Shown: in pieces, positions 8,878 to 16,784 of the stretch
Position numbering within the stretch: the stretch's first letter is position 1
Layout of the letters: each line of letters starts with the position of its first letter
Assembly: GCA_025782575.1 (NCBI GenBank)
Contig: JALGYY010000017.1
Span: forward strand, 111,884 to 175,883
Reading direction: 5' to 3'
DNA length: 64,000 nucleotides
Source: a bacterium
Lineage (GTDB): Bacteria; Orphanbacterota; Orphanbacteria; Orphanbacterales; Orphanbacteraceae
The notes under the pieces: model-generated
The model's database searches: none
Seen by the model: only the letters and a program-made list of their open reading frames with translations
What the model was told of the DNA's origin: nothing
Translations under genes and position numbers: made by a program

Positions 8878-10265
8878 CAGTAGGTCCATCCGATGGAGCC
8901 GTTCAATTGGAATGATTCGTTGACAGGAGAGTCAGTGAGCGGGAAACCGACATCGAGACCGACGTGGCCGAGCCAGGGAACGCGTACGCGAATTCCGTAA
9001 CCCGCTCCGACCGCCACATCCCGCCATGTCGTTGCACTCCCCGACCACCCATCTCCGGCATCCAAAAACAGGATAGCCGTTACCCGCGGTTCCGCACCAG
9101 GGCCAAGCAGGGGCGCACGAATCTCGGCGCCTGCCGTCCAGAATCGAGTCTCCCCTCTGGGCTCGCTGAGCGACTGGTTCGGAAAGCCCCGTACCGTATA
9201 GAGTCCGCCCAGCACATAGCGATCAAAGAAGGGTGCGGCACTGCCGATGATTCCCCCCCTCACCCGACCACTGAGTGAGAGAGCGCCGAGAGGCGCATAG
9301 CCCCGGAGATCGACACTTCCCGCTGCATATTCGCGGTCCCGATCCAGGAAGCCTTCCAATCGAGCGCGACCCCAGAGCCCGTTCGCCGGTGTTCCGGCTA
9401 TCCGCCGGGCGCTCCTCGAATCCCATACCAGATCGCCAAGGAGATGACCCCGCCTCGTCTCTCCCGCCGCTTCCCCGACACCGGGAGGGAGATCATCAAA
9501 GGGGAGTTCGTCTCCCCGTTCAACAGAGCGGGCTTCATTCGTCTCCTCCGCCTCGGCCGTGGAGTCGACTGTAATCTTCTCGAAGCCTGCACCAAGCCCG
9601 ACAAGAAGATGGGAGCCGTACCGCCGTCCGGCGTGAATTTCGACGATACCCCGACCCACGCCATGCCTGTACTCAGTTTCGTTCAGGAAGTACAACTGGT
9701 CATTGGAGAAGCCGGAGAACGTAAATCCCCAGAAGTAACGCCCCTTCCGGCCGAGCCGGGTCTCTTCGAAAGCGAATTCCAGACCCGCCTTCCGATAACC
9801 CAGCTTCGCATGAAGCCTCATCTCTTCGCCGTGGCCGAGCCTGTTGTCCATTCGAACTTCGGCCGGTATCAGGTACCAGCCGCTCAAGTCCTCATACCCG
9901 GCACCCAAGCGGAACTCAACGCCCAGTTCTTGGACCTCGAGTTCGAGAACCAGACGGCCTCGGGCCGAACCTTTTGTTATCCGATACTCGATGGTGCGGA
10001 AGAGCCCGCTCTCCCTGAGGCGCTCTACGGCCCGAACGATTTCAGAAGGATCGGCGGGATCACCCGGACCGATCCCGAGCCTCCCTTCGATCGTCTCCTG
10101 GGGCGTCCTCGTATTCCCTGTGATATGGACTTGCTCGAGCAACTGAACCGGATAATCAATTCCATCAGAGCATCGGGGGGAAACAGGCGACAAAAGCCCG
10201 GTGAGAAGCACAATGGCGGACAGGAGGGCCCGTCTGCACATTTGGTCAGCGAAGAATCGGTTCAT
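8877..10265 (-). CDS. Omp85/BamA-TamA-family outer-membrane protein with a single POTRA domain
   Basis: About 462 residues from ATG 10265; the frame is open to an upstream codon at 10340 but the signal peptide (RRALLSAIVLLTGLLSPVSP) begins shortly after 10265. No strong ribosome binding site helps the choice. One POTRA domain is seen (about 42-110: VHITGNTRTPQETIEGRLGI, IVRAVERLRESGLFRTIEY), where BamA has five. The rest is a 16-strand-type barrel with the Omp85 signature YTVRGFPN and a terminal aromatic strand NGSIGWTY. An acidic insert near residues 245-275 is probably a loop. It may insert a specific barrel, perhaps the small one in the same operon (inference). Four downstream genes overlap it in series. 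Confidence 0.87.
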   Translation of the reverse strand: MNRFFADQMCRRALLSAIVLLTGLLSPVSPRCSDGIDYPVQLLEQVHITGNTRTPQETIEGRLGIGPGDPADPSEIVRAVERLRESGLFRTIEYRITKGSARGRLVLELEVQELGVEFRLGAGYEDLSGWYLIPAEVRMDNRLGHGEEMRLHAKLGYRKAGLEFAFEETRLGRKGRYFWGFTFSGFSNDQLYFLNETEYRHGVGRGIVEIHAGRRYGSHLLVGLGAGFEKITVDSTAEAEETNEARSVERGDELPFDDLPPGVGEAAGETRRGHLLGDLVWDSRSARRIAGTPANGLWGRARLEGFLDRDREYAAGSVDLRGYAPLGALSLSGRVRGGIIGSAAPFFDRYVLGGLYTVRGFPNQSLSEPRGETRFWTAGAEIRAPLLGPGAEPRVTAILFLDAGDGWSGSATTWRDVAVGAGYGIRVRVPWLGHVGLDVGFPLTDSPVNESFQLNGSIGWTY

Positions 10266-10347
10266 GGATCTGTATGGTTGCAAACTCCGTTCCGGAGCCT
10301 CCCGCAGACCCCACCTCGACCGCATATTCGCAACAGACATAGATACA

Positions 10348-10361
10348 ATACCTTATGGTAT
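10348..10361. promoter_or_regulatory. Inverted repeat upstream of the Omp85-NtrYX operon
   Basis: ATACC-TTAT-GGTAT is a perfect 5-bp inverted repeat lying about 85 bp upstream of the proposed Omp85 start, in AT-rich sequence where a minus-strand promoter would be expected. It is a possible operator. No -35/-10 pair here is convincing. Confidence 0.35.
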
Positions 10362-10387
10362 ATCGTGGAATTTCTGACCCACCACAC

Positions 10388-10458
10388 ACTTCGAAGTATC
10401 GACCGTAGTGTGAAAGTTCGCAACACTCCTGTAAGCGGCCTGTGAAAATTCACCACAC
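10388..10458. promoter_or_regulatory. Cluster of palindromes and a phased direct repeat (candidate operator region)
   Basis: ACTTCGAAGT (10388-10397) is a perfect 10-bp palindrome. Two 18-bp copies follow, TGTGAAAGTTCGCAACAC at 10409 and TGTGAAAATTCACCACAC at 10441, identical at 15 of 18 positions. The second copy contains the perfect inverted repeat GTGAA-AA-TTCAC. Start-to-start distance is 32 bp, close to three helical turns, as expected for a protein binding the same DNA face. The 306-bp gap 10266-10571 between divergent genes otherwise holds no gene that I can see. Confidence 0.5.
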
Positions 10459-10571
10459 ATCAGACCGGTTCAGTGATGGGTCGACTGGGACCGATAAGGA
10501 GGGTAGGTGGTCGAAAATCGAAAGCCCGCGTTTCGGACCAGCCTCCTGCCGCGGGCTGGAAGGTCGGATCG

Positions 10572-10859
10572 ATGCAGACGTATGAATGGAAACTTCGAGA
10601 TGAACATGAAAGATTGCTGGATCTGGAGGAATACGCTCTCGATCTGATGCGTATCATGCAGGAAGACTCGGGGGTGGAGAATATCGATCCTGAGCTCCGA
10701 AGGGAAATCTGCAGAGCCCTCAAACATCTGGCCCGCTTCCACCGAAAGCTGAAGTTCGCGCTTGCCAGTTCTTCCGAGATGCTTCTACTGCTCGGAGTGG
10801 GCGAATTCTCCGATTCCGGGAGAGGGGAGCAAGATCAGTCGGACCCCGATTCCCCTTGA
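10572..10859 (+). CDS. Small helical protein of unknown function
   Basis: I start this 95-residue protein at ATG 10572, preceded by GGAAGGTCGGA; the frame is open further upstream but the extra residues look non-coding. It is strongly charged and predicted alpha-helical over residues 1-70 (heptad-like YEWKLRDEHERLLDLEEYA and RREICRALKHLARFHRKLKF), ending in a polar Ser/Asp/Gly tail. No domain is recognised and there is no signal peptide or membrane segment. It lies divergent from the Omp85 operon and 84 bp before an SGNH hydrolase gene. A small cytoplasmic coiled-coil or adaptor protein is the most that can be said. Confidence 0.6.
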   Translation: MQTYEWKLRDEHERLLDLEEYALDLMRIMQEDSGVENIDPELRREICRALKHLARFHRKLKFALASSSEMLLLLGVGEFSDSGRGEQDQSDPDSP

Positions 10860-10943
10860 ACCTCTCGTGGGAACACCCATTCCATTCGCGCTCCTGATTT
10901 CTTCCGGGATTTTGTGACACATTGGGGCTAGACTACCGGCCTG

Positions 10944-12221
10944 ATGGCGACCCGCTCACCAAAAGATTTCCCGGCATCGTTTCTGAAGTCTGTCCGAGTG
11001 CTGGCCGGTCTTCTGATCGCGCTGACACTGGCCGCCGCAGTCCACGAGTCAGAGGCACCCACGACACTCGGCCGGTGGAGTGCCCCTTACAGCTGGATTT
11101 TGCTTCTCCTCACCGGGCTATCACTGCTGAGCGCCGTTTTCGCACTCCCGGGCCCCGCCGGCTTGCTCTACAGGAAGCGGGGAGAAATCATACTGCTCGT
11201 CCTGTCTGCAGCGGGGGGACTGGCGTTCCTCGAGTTCGCGGTTCGTCTGATTGATCCGGGGGGCATCTCCTACTACGAACACTCGACCGCCTATCATGTC
11301 GACAAGATTCCAGACCCGGACACGGTCTATAAGCACCGTCCCTCCCATCATGCCGTCTACGGACCGACGGAACTCCGAACCAATTCGTTCGGGCTTCGGG
11401 ACCATGAGTTTTCGAGGGAAAAGCCGGACGAGGAAATGCGCATACTGTTACTGGGCGACTCGGTGACACTCGGTTCGGGGGTCCCGGCCGAATCCACGTT
11501 TTGCGCCCGCATGGAACGGACGATTCAGGCGCAGTCACCGGGGCCGGTCGAGGTCATTAATTCCGGCGTGGGAAGTTACAATACGGAACAGGAACTCGCC
11601 TATCTGAAAAAGGAAGGAATGACTTTCTCCCCTGATCTCGTCCTCCTTCTCTATGTCATCAACGATCTCGTTCCTGCCGTTCCGTTCGAACCGGAACGGG
11701 AGCTTTCCTTCCGCGGGAAGAGCGTTCCGGGAAAGCTGATGCTTCTGCTGAAGAAGAGCTGGGTCTATCGGATGATCCACCACTCCATCCGTTATGGAGC
11801 GCTTCGAAGGCCAGGCAGGGGCGCCCCCCCTGTCCGTTCGCCGGATCCCGGGGTGGACGAAAGAGCGGCGCCTAACGGTTCAGCGCCATCATCCCCGGGT
11901 GCCGTTGCCGACCCGGAAGGTTGGGCGGCCTCCCGACAGGCGCTCGTCGAAATCGCGACGATCTCGAAAGAAGGCGGCGTCAATTTTGCCCTCTTTTTCT
12001 GGCACGACCACTCGGGCCCGAAGTACCTGCAGCTTCTGGAGTTAATCCGAATCACCGGTGGTGAGGAAGGATTCCCGGTGATCGACTCCCGGCCCTGGTT
12101 CGAGGGCCGGGATCTGTCAACCATCACGAACAGCACCATCGATTCTCACCCGAACAGCCGGGGCCACGCCCTGGTGGCCGAGCAGATGATCGAAGCCCTG
12201 GTACGCCTGGGACTCCTGTAG
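10944..12221 (+). CDS. Membrane-anchored SGNH/GDSL-family hydrolase
   Basis: A 425-residue protein. Three hydrophobic helices near residues 18-37, 50-68 and 80-95 anchor it. The catalytic domain then shows block I LLLGDSVTLGSG (Ser), block III-like VINSGVGSYNTEQEL, the Asn in LYVINDLVP, and block V IDSHPNSRGHALVA (Asp-x-x-His). Such proteins deacylate or acyl-modify carbohydrates or lipids at the cell surface; the substrate is unknown. A Pro/Ala/Gly-rich low-complexity linker lies near residues 290-325. The ATG has no clear ribosome binding site, so the true start is uncertain. A related hydrolase is encoded at 47090-48262. Confidence 0.82.
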   Translation: MATRSPKDFPASFLKSVRVLAGLLIALTLAAAVHESEAPTTLGRWSAPYSWILLLLTGLSLLSAVFALPGPAGLLYRKRGEIILLVLSAAGGLAFLEFAVRLIDPGGISYYEHSTAYHVDKIPDPDTVYKHRPSHHAVYGPTELRTNSFGLRDHEFSREKPDEEMRILLLGDSVTLGSGVPAESTFCARMERTIQAQSPGPVEVINSGVGSYNTEQELAYLKKEGMTFSPDLVLLLYVINDLVPAVPFEPERELSFRGKSVPGKLMLLLKKSWVYRMIHHSIRYGALRRPGRGAPPVRSPDPGVDERAAPNGSAPSSPGAVADPEGWAASRQALVEIATISKEGGVNFALFFWHDHSGPKYLQLLELIRITGGEEGFPVIDSRPWFEGRDLSTITNSTIDSHPNSRGHALVAEQMIEALVRLGLL

Positions 12222-12303
12222 GTCTTTCCCTCAAGAGCCAATGAGGCCGTAACATACTCCGGCTTTCCCGCTGATTCAGTCAGATTGTACTGATTTCCCC
12301 GGC

Positions 12304-12774
12304 TCAGGACGTGGCGCAACGCTCCAACTTGGCGATCGCCACTTCCACGACGGGCAGCGGAAGGGCTACGAAAACGGATTCATCATCACTCTCCACATGA
12401 ACCACAAGCCGTGAGCCTTCTTTCGTGATGCGCACATGTTCGTCCCGCTCATCCACTTCGACCATCACAAAATCAGGGAGCTTGGCGAGCTCATCGCACA
12501 CCGTGCTCACGAGCCTCAGGTACTTCCCCAGATCATCCAAATCGTCTTCGATTTCACATCGAATCAGATGGTTCGGAACGCAGAGGAGCGCGGCGGATAC
12601 GAGCGCGCCAGGTACCTGAATCGAGATCCGGTTTCCATCAGTCCCCTTTTCCTGAATCAGGATTTCGATCGTTCCCTTGTCCATGACGGCCGATGCCAAT
12701 GCGCCGGCCGTAATTCCGACCAGCAACAGAATCCCGCCGAGAAAAAGCAGTGCGACCCGGTTCTTCCTTTTCAT
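12304..12774 (-). CDS. Secreted or membrane-anchored paralog B, YvlB/SHOCT-like-associated beta domain
   Basis: A 156-residue protein with a strong AGGAGG ribosome binding site before ATG 12774, 12 nt after its upstream paralog. Residues 8-30 form a signal peptide or anchor. The next block, IEILIQEKGTDGNRISIQVP, aligns with HVLVDEKGEDGDRVRINLP of the upstream protein, and both then have a hydrophobic helix and a second acidic beta segment (VMVEVDERDEHVRITKEG against IRVEGVDEDVSVKREG). They are clearly tandem duplicates. The block resembles the beta segment that follows SHOCT-like modules in YvlB/LiaX-type envelope-stress proteins (my recollection of the family, not a search). Function unknown. 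Confidence 0.72.
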   Translation of the reverse strand: MKRKNRVALLFLGGILLLVGITAGALASAVMDKGTIEILIQEKGTDGNRISIQVPGALVSAALLCVPNHLIRCEIEDDLDDLGKYLRLVSTVCDELAKLPDFVMVEVDERDEHVRITKEGSRLVVHVESDDESVFVALPLPVVEVAIAKLERCATS

Positions 12775-12786
12775 TTTTCACTCCTC

Positions 12787-13377
12787 CTAGTCGGCCGTGT
12801 TCTTATCGTCCACCCAGATCCGAACGGATTCGTCTTCTTCGTTCACGACGACGAGATCACCTCGGGCATTTTCGCCGAGGGCTTTGATCGCCGCCAGTAT
12901 GTCGAGTTTCTCCCCCTCTCCTGAGAGAAGCGCATCGACAATGGAGAGGTGAATTCGAATACTCACATCAGTGGTAGACCCATCTTCATCTTCTCTCACT
13001 TCCACAGTGAGATAGTCCCCTTCACGCTTGACCGACACATCTTCGTCCACCCCTTCCACGCGAATATACTCGCCCCCTTCAGCCTCGCGAACCGAGCTCC
13101 AGATCTCTCGAAGATCTTCGGCCGACAGATGGTCGCTGTCGATCGACACACACCCACCGGAAAAGCCTTCCTCCTCGATAAGCGGGAGAATGGACTCGAC
13201 CAGATTGAGGGGGAGATTGATCCGAACCCGATCACCATCTTCGCCCTTTTCATCTACCAGCACGTGAAGCCAGGCTGTATCCCCCGCGACGGCGACTTGA
13301 GGGAACATGAGGGCCAATGCCATCGCAACACTCATCGCCCCAACGACTAAGCCCGGAAAGTTTCTGGCGGTTTTCAT
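12787..13377 (-). CDS. Secreted paralog A, YvlB/SHOCT-like-associated beta domain
   Basis: A 196-residue protein with an AGGAGG ribosome binding site before ATG 13377 and a clear signal peptide (cleavage about AVAGD). The mature part is very acidic and repeats the beta module twice: HVLVDEKGEDGDRVRINLPLNLV then, later, DVSIRIHLSIVDALL. The last strand is DESVRIWVDD. Its downstream paralog shares the same order. Location should be periplasmic or surface. An exact sigma-W-type promoter lies about 60 bp upstream (13440-13465), which links the pair to envelope stress. No sigma or anti-sigma gene is adjacent. Confidence 0.75.
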   Translation of the reverse strand: MKTARNFPGLVVGAMSVAMALALMFPQVAVAGDTAWLHVLVDEKGEDGDRVRINLPLNLVESILPLIEEEGFSGGCVSIDSDHLSAEDLREIWSSVREAEGGEYIRVEGVDEDVSVKREGDYLTVEVREDEDGSTTDVSIRIHLSIVDALLSGEGEKLDILAAIKALGENARGDLVVVNEEDESVRIWVDDKNTAD

Positions 13378-13439
13378 GGATGATCTCCTCCTGGTTCACG
13401 ATCCGACATGGGATCGCCTGATTGCCTCTTGCATTCCCA

Positions 13440-13465
13440 TACGATGGCCGGGCCGACATGTTTCA
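13440..13465 (-). promoter_or_regulatory. ECF (sigma-W-type) promoter for the paralog pair
   Basis: Reading the minus strand, TGAAAC (13465-13460), a 16-nt spacer, then CGTA (13443-13440). This equals the Bacillus sigma-W consensus TGAAAC-N16-CGTA and is close to other ECF-class promoters with a GAAC -35. A transcript would start near 13433 and give a ~55-nt leader before the AGGAGG of gene 13377. The 200-bp gap 13378-13577 shows no other gene. Confidence 0.6.
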
Positions 13466-13577
13466 TTCGATATTGGGGGACTGGGAGAATAGCAACAGCG
13501 GAGAAACTACCTCGAAAGTAGGGGACAGGGCAGCCCGGTATCCCAGGCCACGGCAGGAAGTCGGTGTGACGGGCGGG

Positions 13578-14603
13578 CTAGCCCACTTTCCAGGTTTCGC
13601 CTGACTCCAGAAGAGCCTGCAATGTGTCAGGCTTTCTCATCTTCCGTGCTTCCATGACCTGATCGTCCAGCAACGCCTCGTAAGTCGGTTTGGTCACATC
13701 TCGAAGCACACCGATGGCTACGGGAAAATCAGGATAGTCCATGCGGGCCAGCATATAGGCCACAAAGGCCCGGCTATGCTCATCGTGAACGATCAGTTCG
13801 GACTCGGGAATGCCATCGTTCACATCCACGACTTCAAGTTCGCAATGATTAATCCGGAATCCCTTCTCGCCATCGGCGCCGAACCGGATCTGCTTCTCAT
13901 GCTCCAGGCGTACGATCCGGTTCGCGCGGACATCACGCGCCTTGAAATTATCGAATGCTTTGTCATTGAAGATATTGCAGTTCTGGAAGATTTCGATGAA
14001 TGCGCTTCCCTTATGCCTGGCCGCCCGTTCGATCACCTCGGCCAGGTGCTTCGTCTCCGTATCGATCGCCCGTGCGACGAACGTCGCCTCGGACGCCAAC
14101 GCTATGGAGAGCGGGTGGAGGGGATAGTCGACCGACCCCATGGGAGTCGACTTCGTCCGCTTGCCCAGCTCCGACGTAGGCGAATACTGCCCCTTGGTCA
14201 AGCCGTAGATCCGGTTGTTGAAGAGAAGGATCTTGATATCCATGTTTCGTCGAAGGGCATGAATCAGATGATTCCCACCGATACTGAGGGCATCGCCATC
14301 TCCTGTGACTACCCAGACCGACAGTTCAGGATTGGCGATCTTGATCCCGGTGGCGATCGTCGGCGCCCGGCCATGAATGGTGTGAAATCCGTAAGCGTTC
14401 ATGTAGTAAGGGAACCGGCTCGAACATCCGATTCCCGAAACGAACACGAATTTCTCCTTCGGGATTCCCAAGGCCGGCACCACTTTCTGGACCTGAGAGA
14501 GTATGGCGTAGTCGCCACATCCGGGGCACCATCGCACCTCCTGATCGGACACGAAATCCTTCTTCGTCAGCGCGGGCGTGGGGATCGGTCGGGTGCTCAT
14601 CAC
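13578..14603 (-). CDS. korB: 2-oxoacid:ferredoxin oxidoreductase, beta subunit
   Basis: A 341-residue protein starting at GTG 14603 (GTGA overlap with the korA stop) or the next codon ATG 14600, with GGAG upstream. It has the thiamine-diphosphate beta-subunit signatures WCPGCGDYAIL near residue 27, GIGCSSRFPYYM, and the TPP motif VTGDGDALSIGG followed by LLFNNRIYGLTKGQYSPTS. The two-subunit KorAB type without a ferredoxin-domain subunit fits 2-oxoglutarate (or pyruvate) oxidation to the acyl-CoA with ferredoxin as acceptor. It lacks the extra C-terminal cluster domain of pyruvate-specific enzymes. Substrate preference is inferred from architecture. Confidence 0.9.
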   Translation of the reverse strand: MMSTRPIPTPALTKKDFVSDQEVRWCPGCGDYAILSQVQKVVPALGIPKEKFVFVSGIGCSSRFPYYMNAYGFHTIHGRAPTIATGIKIANPELSVWVVTGDGDALSIGGNHLIHALRRNMDIKILLFNNRIYGLTKGQYSPTSELGKRTKSTPMGSVDYPLHPLSIALASEATFVARAIDTETKHLAEVIERAARHKGSAFIEIFQNCNIFNDKAFDNFKARDVRANRIVRLEHEKQIRFGADGEKGFRINHCELEVVDVNDGIPESELIVHDEHSRAFVAYMLARMDYPDFPVAIGVLRDVTKPTYEALLDDQVMEARKMRKPDTLQALLESGETWKVG

Positions 14604-16468
14604 TTACTCCTCAACATTTCGTCCATCTTCGCATGCACCTCCCGCACCTTGAACGGCTGGCCCTCTACTTTGTTGAGGCCGACAGCGTCCACCAGATAAC
14701 GGGCGCGAAGCACGATTGAGAGTTGCCCCATATTCAGTTCGGGGATCAGTACCTTTTTGAATCGGCCGATGATATCGCCCAGATCCTTGGGGAGAGGATG
14801 AAGATGGCGGAGGTGCACATGGGATACGGAGAGGCCTTCTTTTCGGGCACGGCGAGCGGCGGTCCGGATCGCCCCGAACGTTCCTCCCCAGCCGATTACA
14901 AGCAATTCTCCCTCAGGTTCGCCGTCTACCTCAGTCGGATCGTAGAAATCAGCGATCCGATCCAGCTTCTCCTGCCGCAAATCAGTCATCCTCTGATGGT
15001 TCTTCGGCTCGTAATTGACGTTACCGGTCAGGACGTCCTTCTCGAGTCCGCCGATCCGATGCTCCAAACCGGCCGTGCCCGGAATTCCCCACGGGCGGGC
15101 GAGCGTCTTCTCATCACGGGCATACGGCAGAAATTCCTCCGCATCATCGCTTGACGGATGCCGCACTTCGATCGGCTCGAGACAGCTCACGTCCGGAAGT
15201 CGCCACGGCTCGGAGCCGTTTGCGAGATAACCGTCGGACAGAAGCATTACCGGAATCATGTGTCGCACAGCGATTCGAAAAGCCTCGATTGCGCAATCGA
15301 ACCCTTCAGCCGGCGTGGCCGGAGCGATCACAGCTACCGGCGATTCCCCGTTTCTCCCGTACAACGCCTGAAGAAGATCACTCTGCTCTGTCTTGGTCGG
15401 TAGTCCGGTACTTGGCCCCGCTCGCTGTATGTTGATGATGACGCATGGAAGCTCGGTCATGACGGCGAGGTTGATCGCCTCTGCTTTCAGCGCCAGTCCG
15501 GGCCCGCTCGTCCCCGTAACTGCCAGCTTTCCGGCGAATGACGCGCCGATCACGATGCCCATAGCGGCGATTTCATCTTCCGCCTGCACCGTTCGGATAT
15601 CCATGTGCCTGTAATGAGACAGATAGTGGAGGATCTCGGAAGCGGGTGTAATCGGATAACTCGAATAGACAAGCGGCCTCTTCGCGAGAATACTCGCAGC
15701 CACGCAGCCGACCGCGATCGCCTCGTTACCAGCTATCTTCCGATAGGTGCCCGGCTCGATGGCAGCTTCCCGCACCTTGAAAGAAGAAGCGAATATCTCG
15801 CTCGCTTCCGCGTAAGCATGCCCGGCCAGGAGCGCGGTACTGTTTGCCTCGATAAGAATCGGATTCCCGGCGAACTTGCCCTCGAGCCAGCGGAGCGTCG
15901 GTTCGAGGGACCGATCAAAGAGCCAGTAGAGTAGGCCGAGAGCCCAGAAATTTTTGGAACGGCTCACCTGTTTCTTGGGAAGGTCCACGCTTTCGAGCGC
16001 CTGGGCATTCAAGGAGGTGATCGGCAACTCGATCACCTGGTAGTTGCCGAGGGTCCCGTCATTAAGCGGGTTTTCCGTATAGCCCGCCTTCTTCAGATTT
16101 CCGGCGGTAAAAGCATCCGTATTGATGATGACCCGCCCTGCCGGTTGAAGATCGGGCAGGTTGGTCATGAGAGCGGCCGGATTCATCGCAACCAGCAGGT
16201 CAGGTTCGTCCCCGGGGGTCATGATGTCTACGCTGGAGAAGTTCAGCTGGAAAGCACTCACACCGGGAAGGGATCCGGCGGGAGCTCGAATCTCAGCAGG
16301 GAAATCAGGAAGGGTGCTGATGTCGTTCCCTGCAATCGCAGATGTGCTCGAGAACTGTGTACCGGTGAGCTGCATACCGTCGCCCGAATCACCGGCGAAC
16401 CGGATGACGACGCCTTCGATCTCCTTCGGCGTCTCGACAGGCCTCTTACGGGTCTTTGTTTTTCCCAT
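14600..16468 (-). CDS. korA: 2-oxoacid:ferredoxin oxidoreductase, fused gamma-alpha subunit
   Basis: A 622-residue protein with a very strong GAGGAGG ribosome binding site before ATG 16468. Residues 20-190 are the gamma domain (RFAGDSGDGMQLTGTQFSS; GVSAFQLNFSSVDIMTPGDEPDLLVAMNPAA). The alpha domain follows (YPITPASEILHYLSHY, QAEDEIAAMGIVIGASFAGKLAVTGTSGPG, NIQRAGPSTGLPTKTEQSDL), ending in the C-terminal transketolase-like domain LVIGWGGTFGAIRTA. This is the standard gamma-alpha fusion of KorA. With KorB it supplies low-potential electrons and acyl-CoA, and pairs logically with the citrate synthase in this window. Confidence 0.93.
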   Translation of the reverse strand: MGKTKTRKRPVETPKEIEGVVIRFAGDSGDGMQLTGTQFSSTSAIAGNDISTLPDFPAEIRAPAGSLPGVSAFQLNFSSVDIMTPGDEPDLLVAMNPAALMTNLPDLQPAGRVIINTDAFTAGNLKKAGYTENPLNDGTLGNYQVIELPITSLNAQALESVDLPKKQVSRSKNFWALGLLYWLFDRSLEPTLRWLEGKFAGNPILIEANSTALLAGHAYAEASEIFASSFKVREAAIEPGTYRKIAGNEAIAVGCVAASILAKRPLVYSSYPITPASEILHYLSHYRHMDIRTVQAEDEIAAMGIVIGASFAGKLAVTGTSGPGLALKAEAINLAVMTELPCVIINIQRAGPSTGLPTKTEQSDLLQALYGRNGESPVAVIAPATPAEGFDCAIEAFRIAVRHMIPVMLLSDGYLANGSEPWRLPDVSCLEPIEVRHPSSDDAEEFLPYARDEKTLARPWGIPGTAGLEHRIGGLEKDVLTGNVNYEPKNHQRMTDLRQEKLDRIADFYDPTEVDGEPEGELLVIGWGGTFGAIRTAARRARKEGLSVSHVHLRHLHPLPKDLGDIIGRFKKVLIPELNMGQLSIVLRARYLVDAVGLNKVEGQPFKVREVHAKMDEMLRSK

Positions 16469-16554
16469 TTCCTCCTCGTCGACTCAGGCGGTTTCGTCCC
16501 GCTTCCTATCAGGGGACGTCGATAGATTTAAGTTTAGCACGGATCGAGAGGGGC

Positions 16555-16576
16555 GCCACCCCCTTGAGGGGGTGGC
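16555..16576. promoter_or_regulatory. Perfect GC-rich hairpin between korA and purU
   Basis: GCCACCCCC-TTGA-GGGGGTGGC is a 9-bp perfect stem with a tetraloop. It is not followed by a T tract, so it is not a typical terminator. It lies just upstream of TATGATAAAAT (16579-16589), which is the best -10 candidate for purU, so it may be an operator. Confidence 0.4.
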
Positions 16577-16589
16577 TGTATGATAAAAT

Positions 16590-16784
16590 GAACTGACGTG
16601 CCGATGAACCACAACAGCCCGCCATCGACAGGATTTAATCCCGGCGGGTTCGGAGGGGGGGTGCTCCCACGCTATATGCCGCTTTCATGAACGGCTCCCC
16701 GTGGGACCTCAACCGGTCAGCCGATTCCGGCGACCGGACCAGCCCGACGACACTCATCCGATAACGCCTGAGGGGGAATCGATT
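16590..16784 (+). promoter_or_regulatory. Long structured 5' leader of purU
   Basis: The ~195 nt between the candidate -10 and the TTG start hold three inverted repeats: CCCGCC/GGCGGG (16618-16648), CCCAC/GTGGG (16666-16705) and CCGGTC/GACCGG (16713-16737). A purine-rich ribosome binding site GAGGGGGA follows. This is unusual for this gene-dense window. A cis-regulatory RNA is possible, but it does not match the tetrahydrofolate riboswitch consensus that I know. No protein gene is supported in the 316-bp gap. Confidence 0.4.

Noticed and set aside
9444..10445. 333-codon plus-strand open frame over the Omp85 gene
   Set aside because: It lies antisense to a clearly coding Omp85 gene with POTRA and VRGF motifs, has no ribosome binding site and shows no domain; it is a shadow caused by high GC codon usage.
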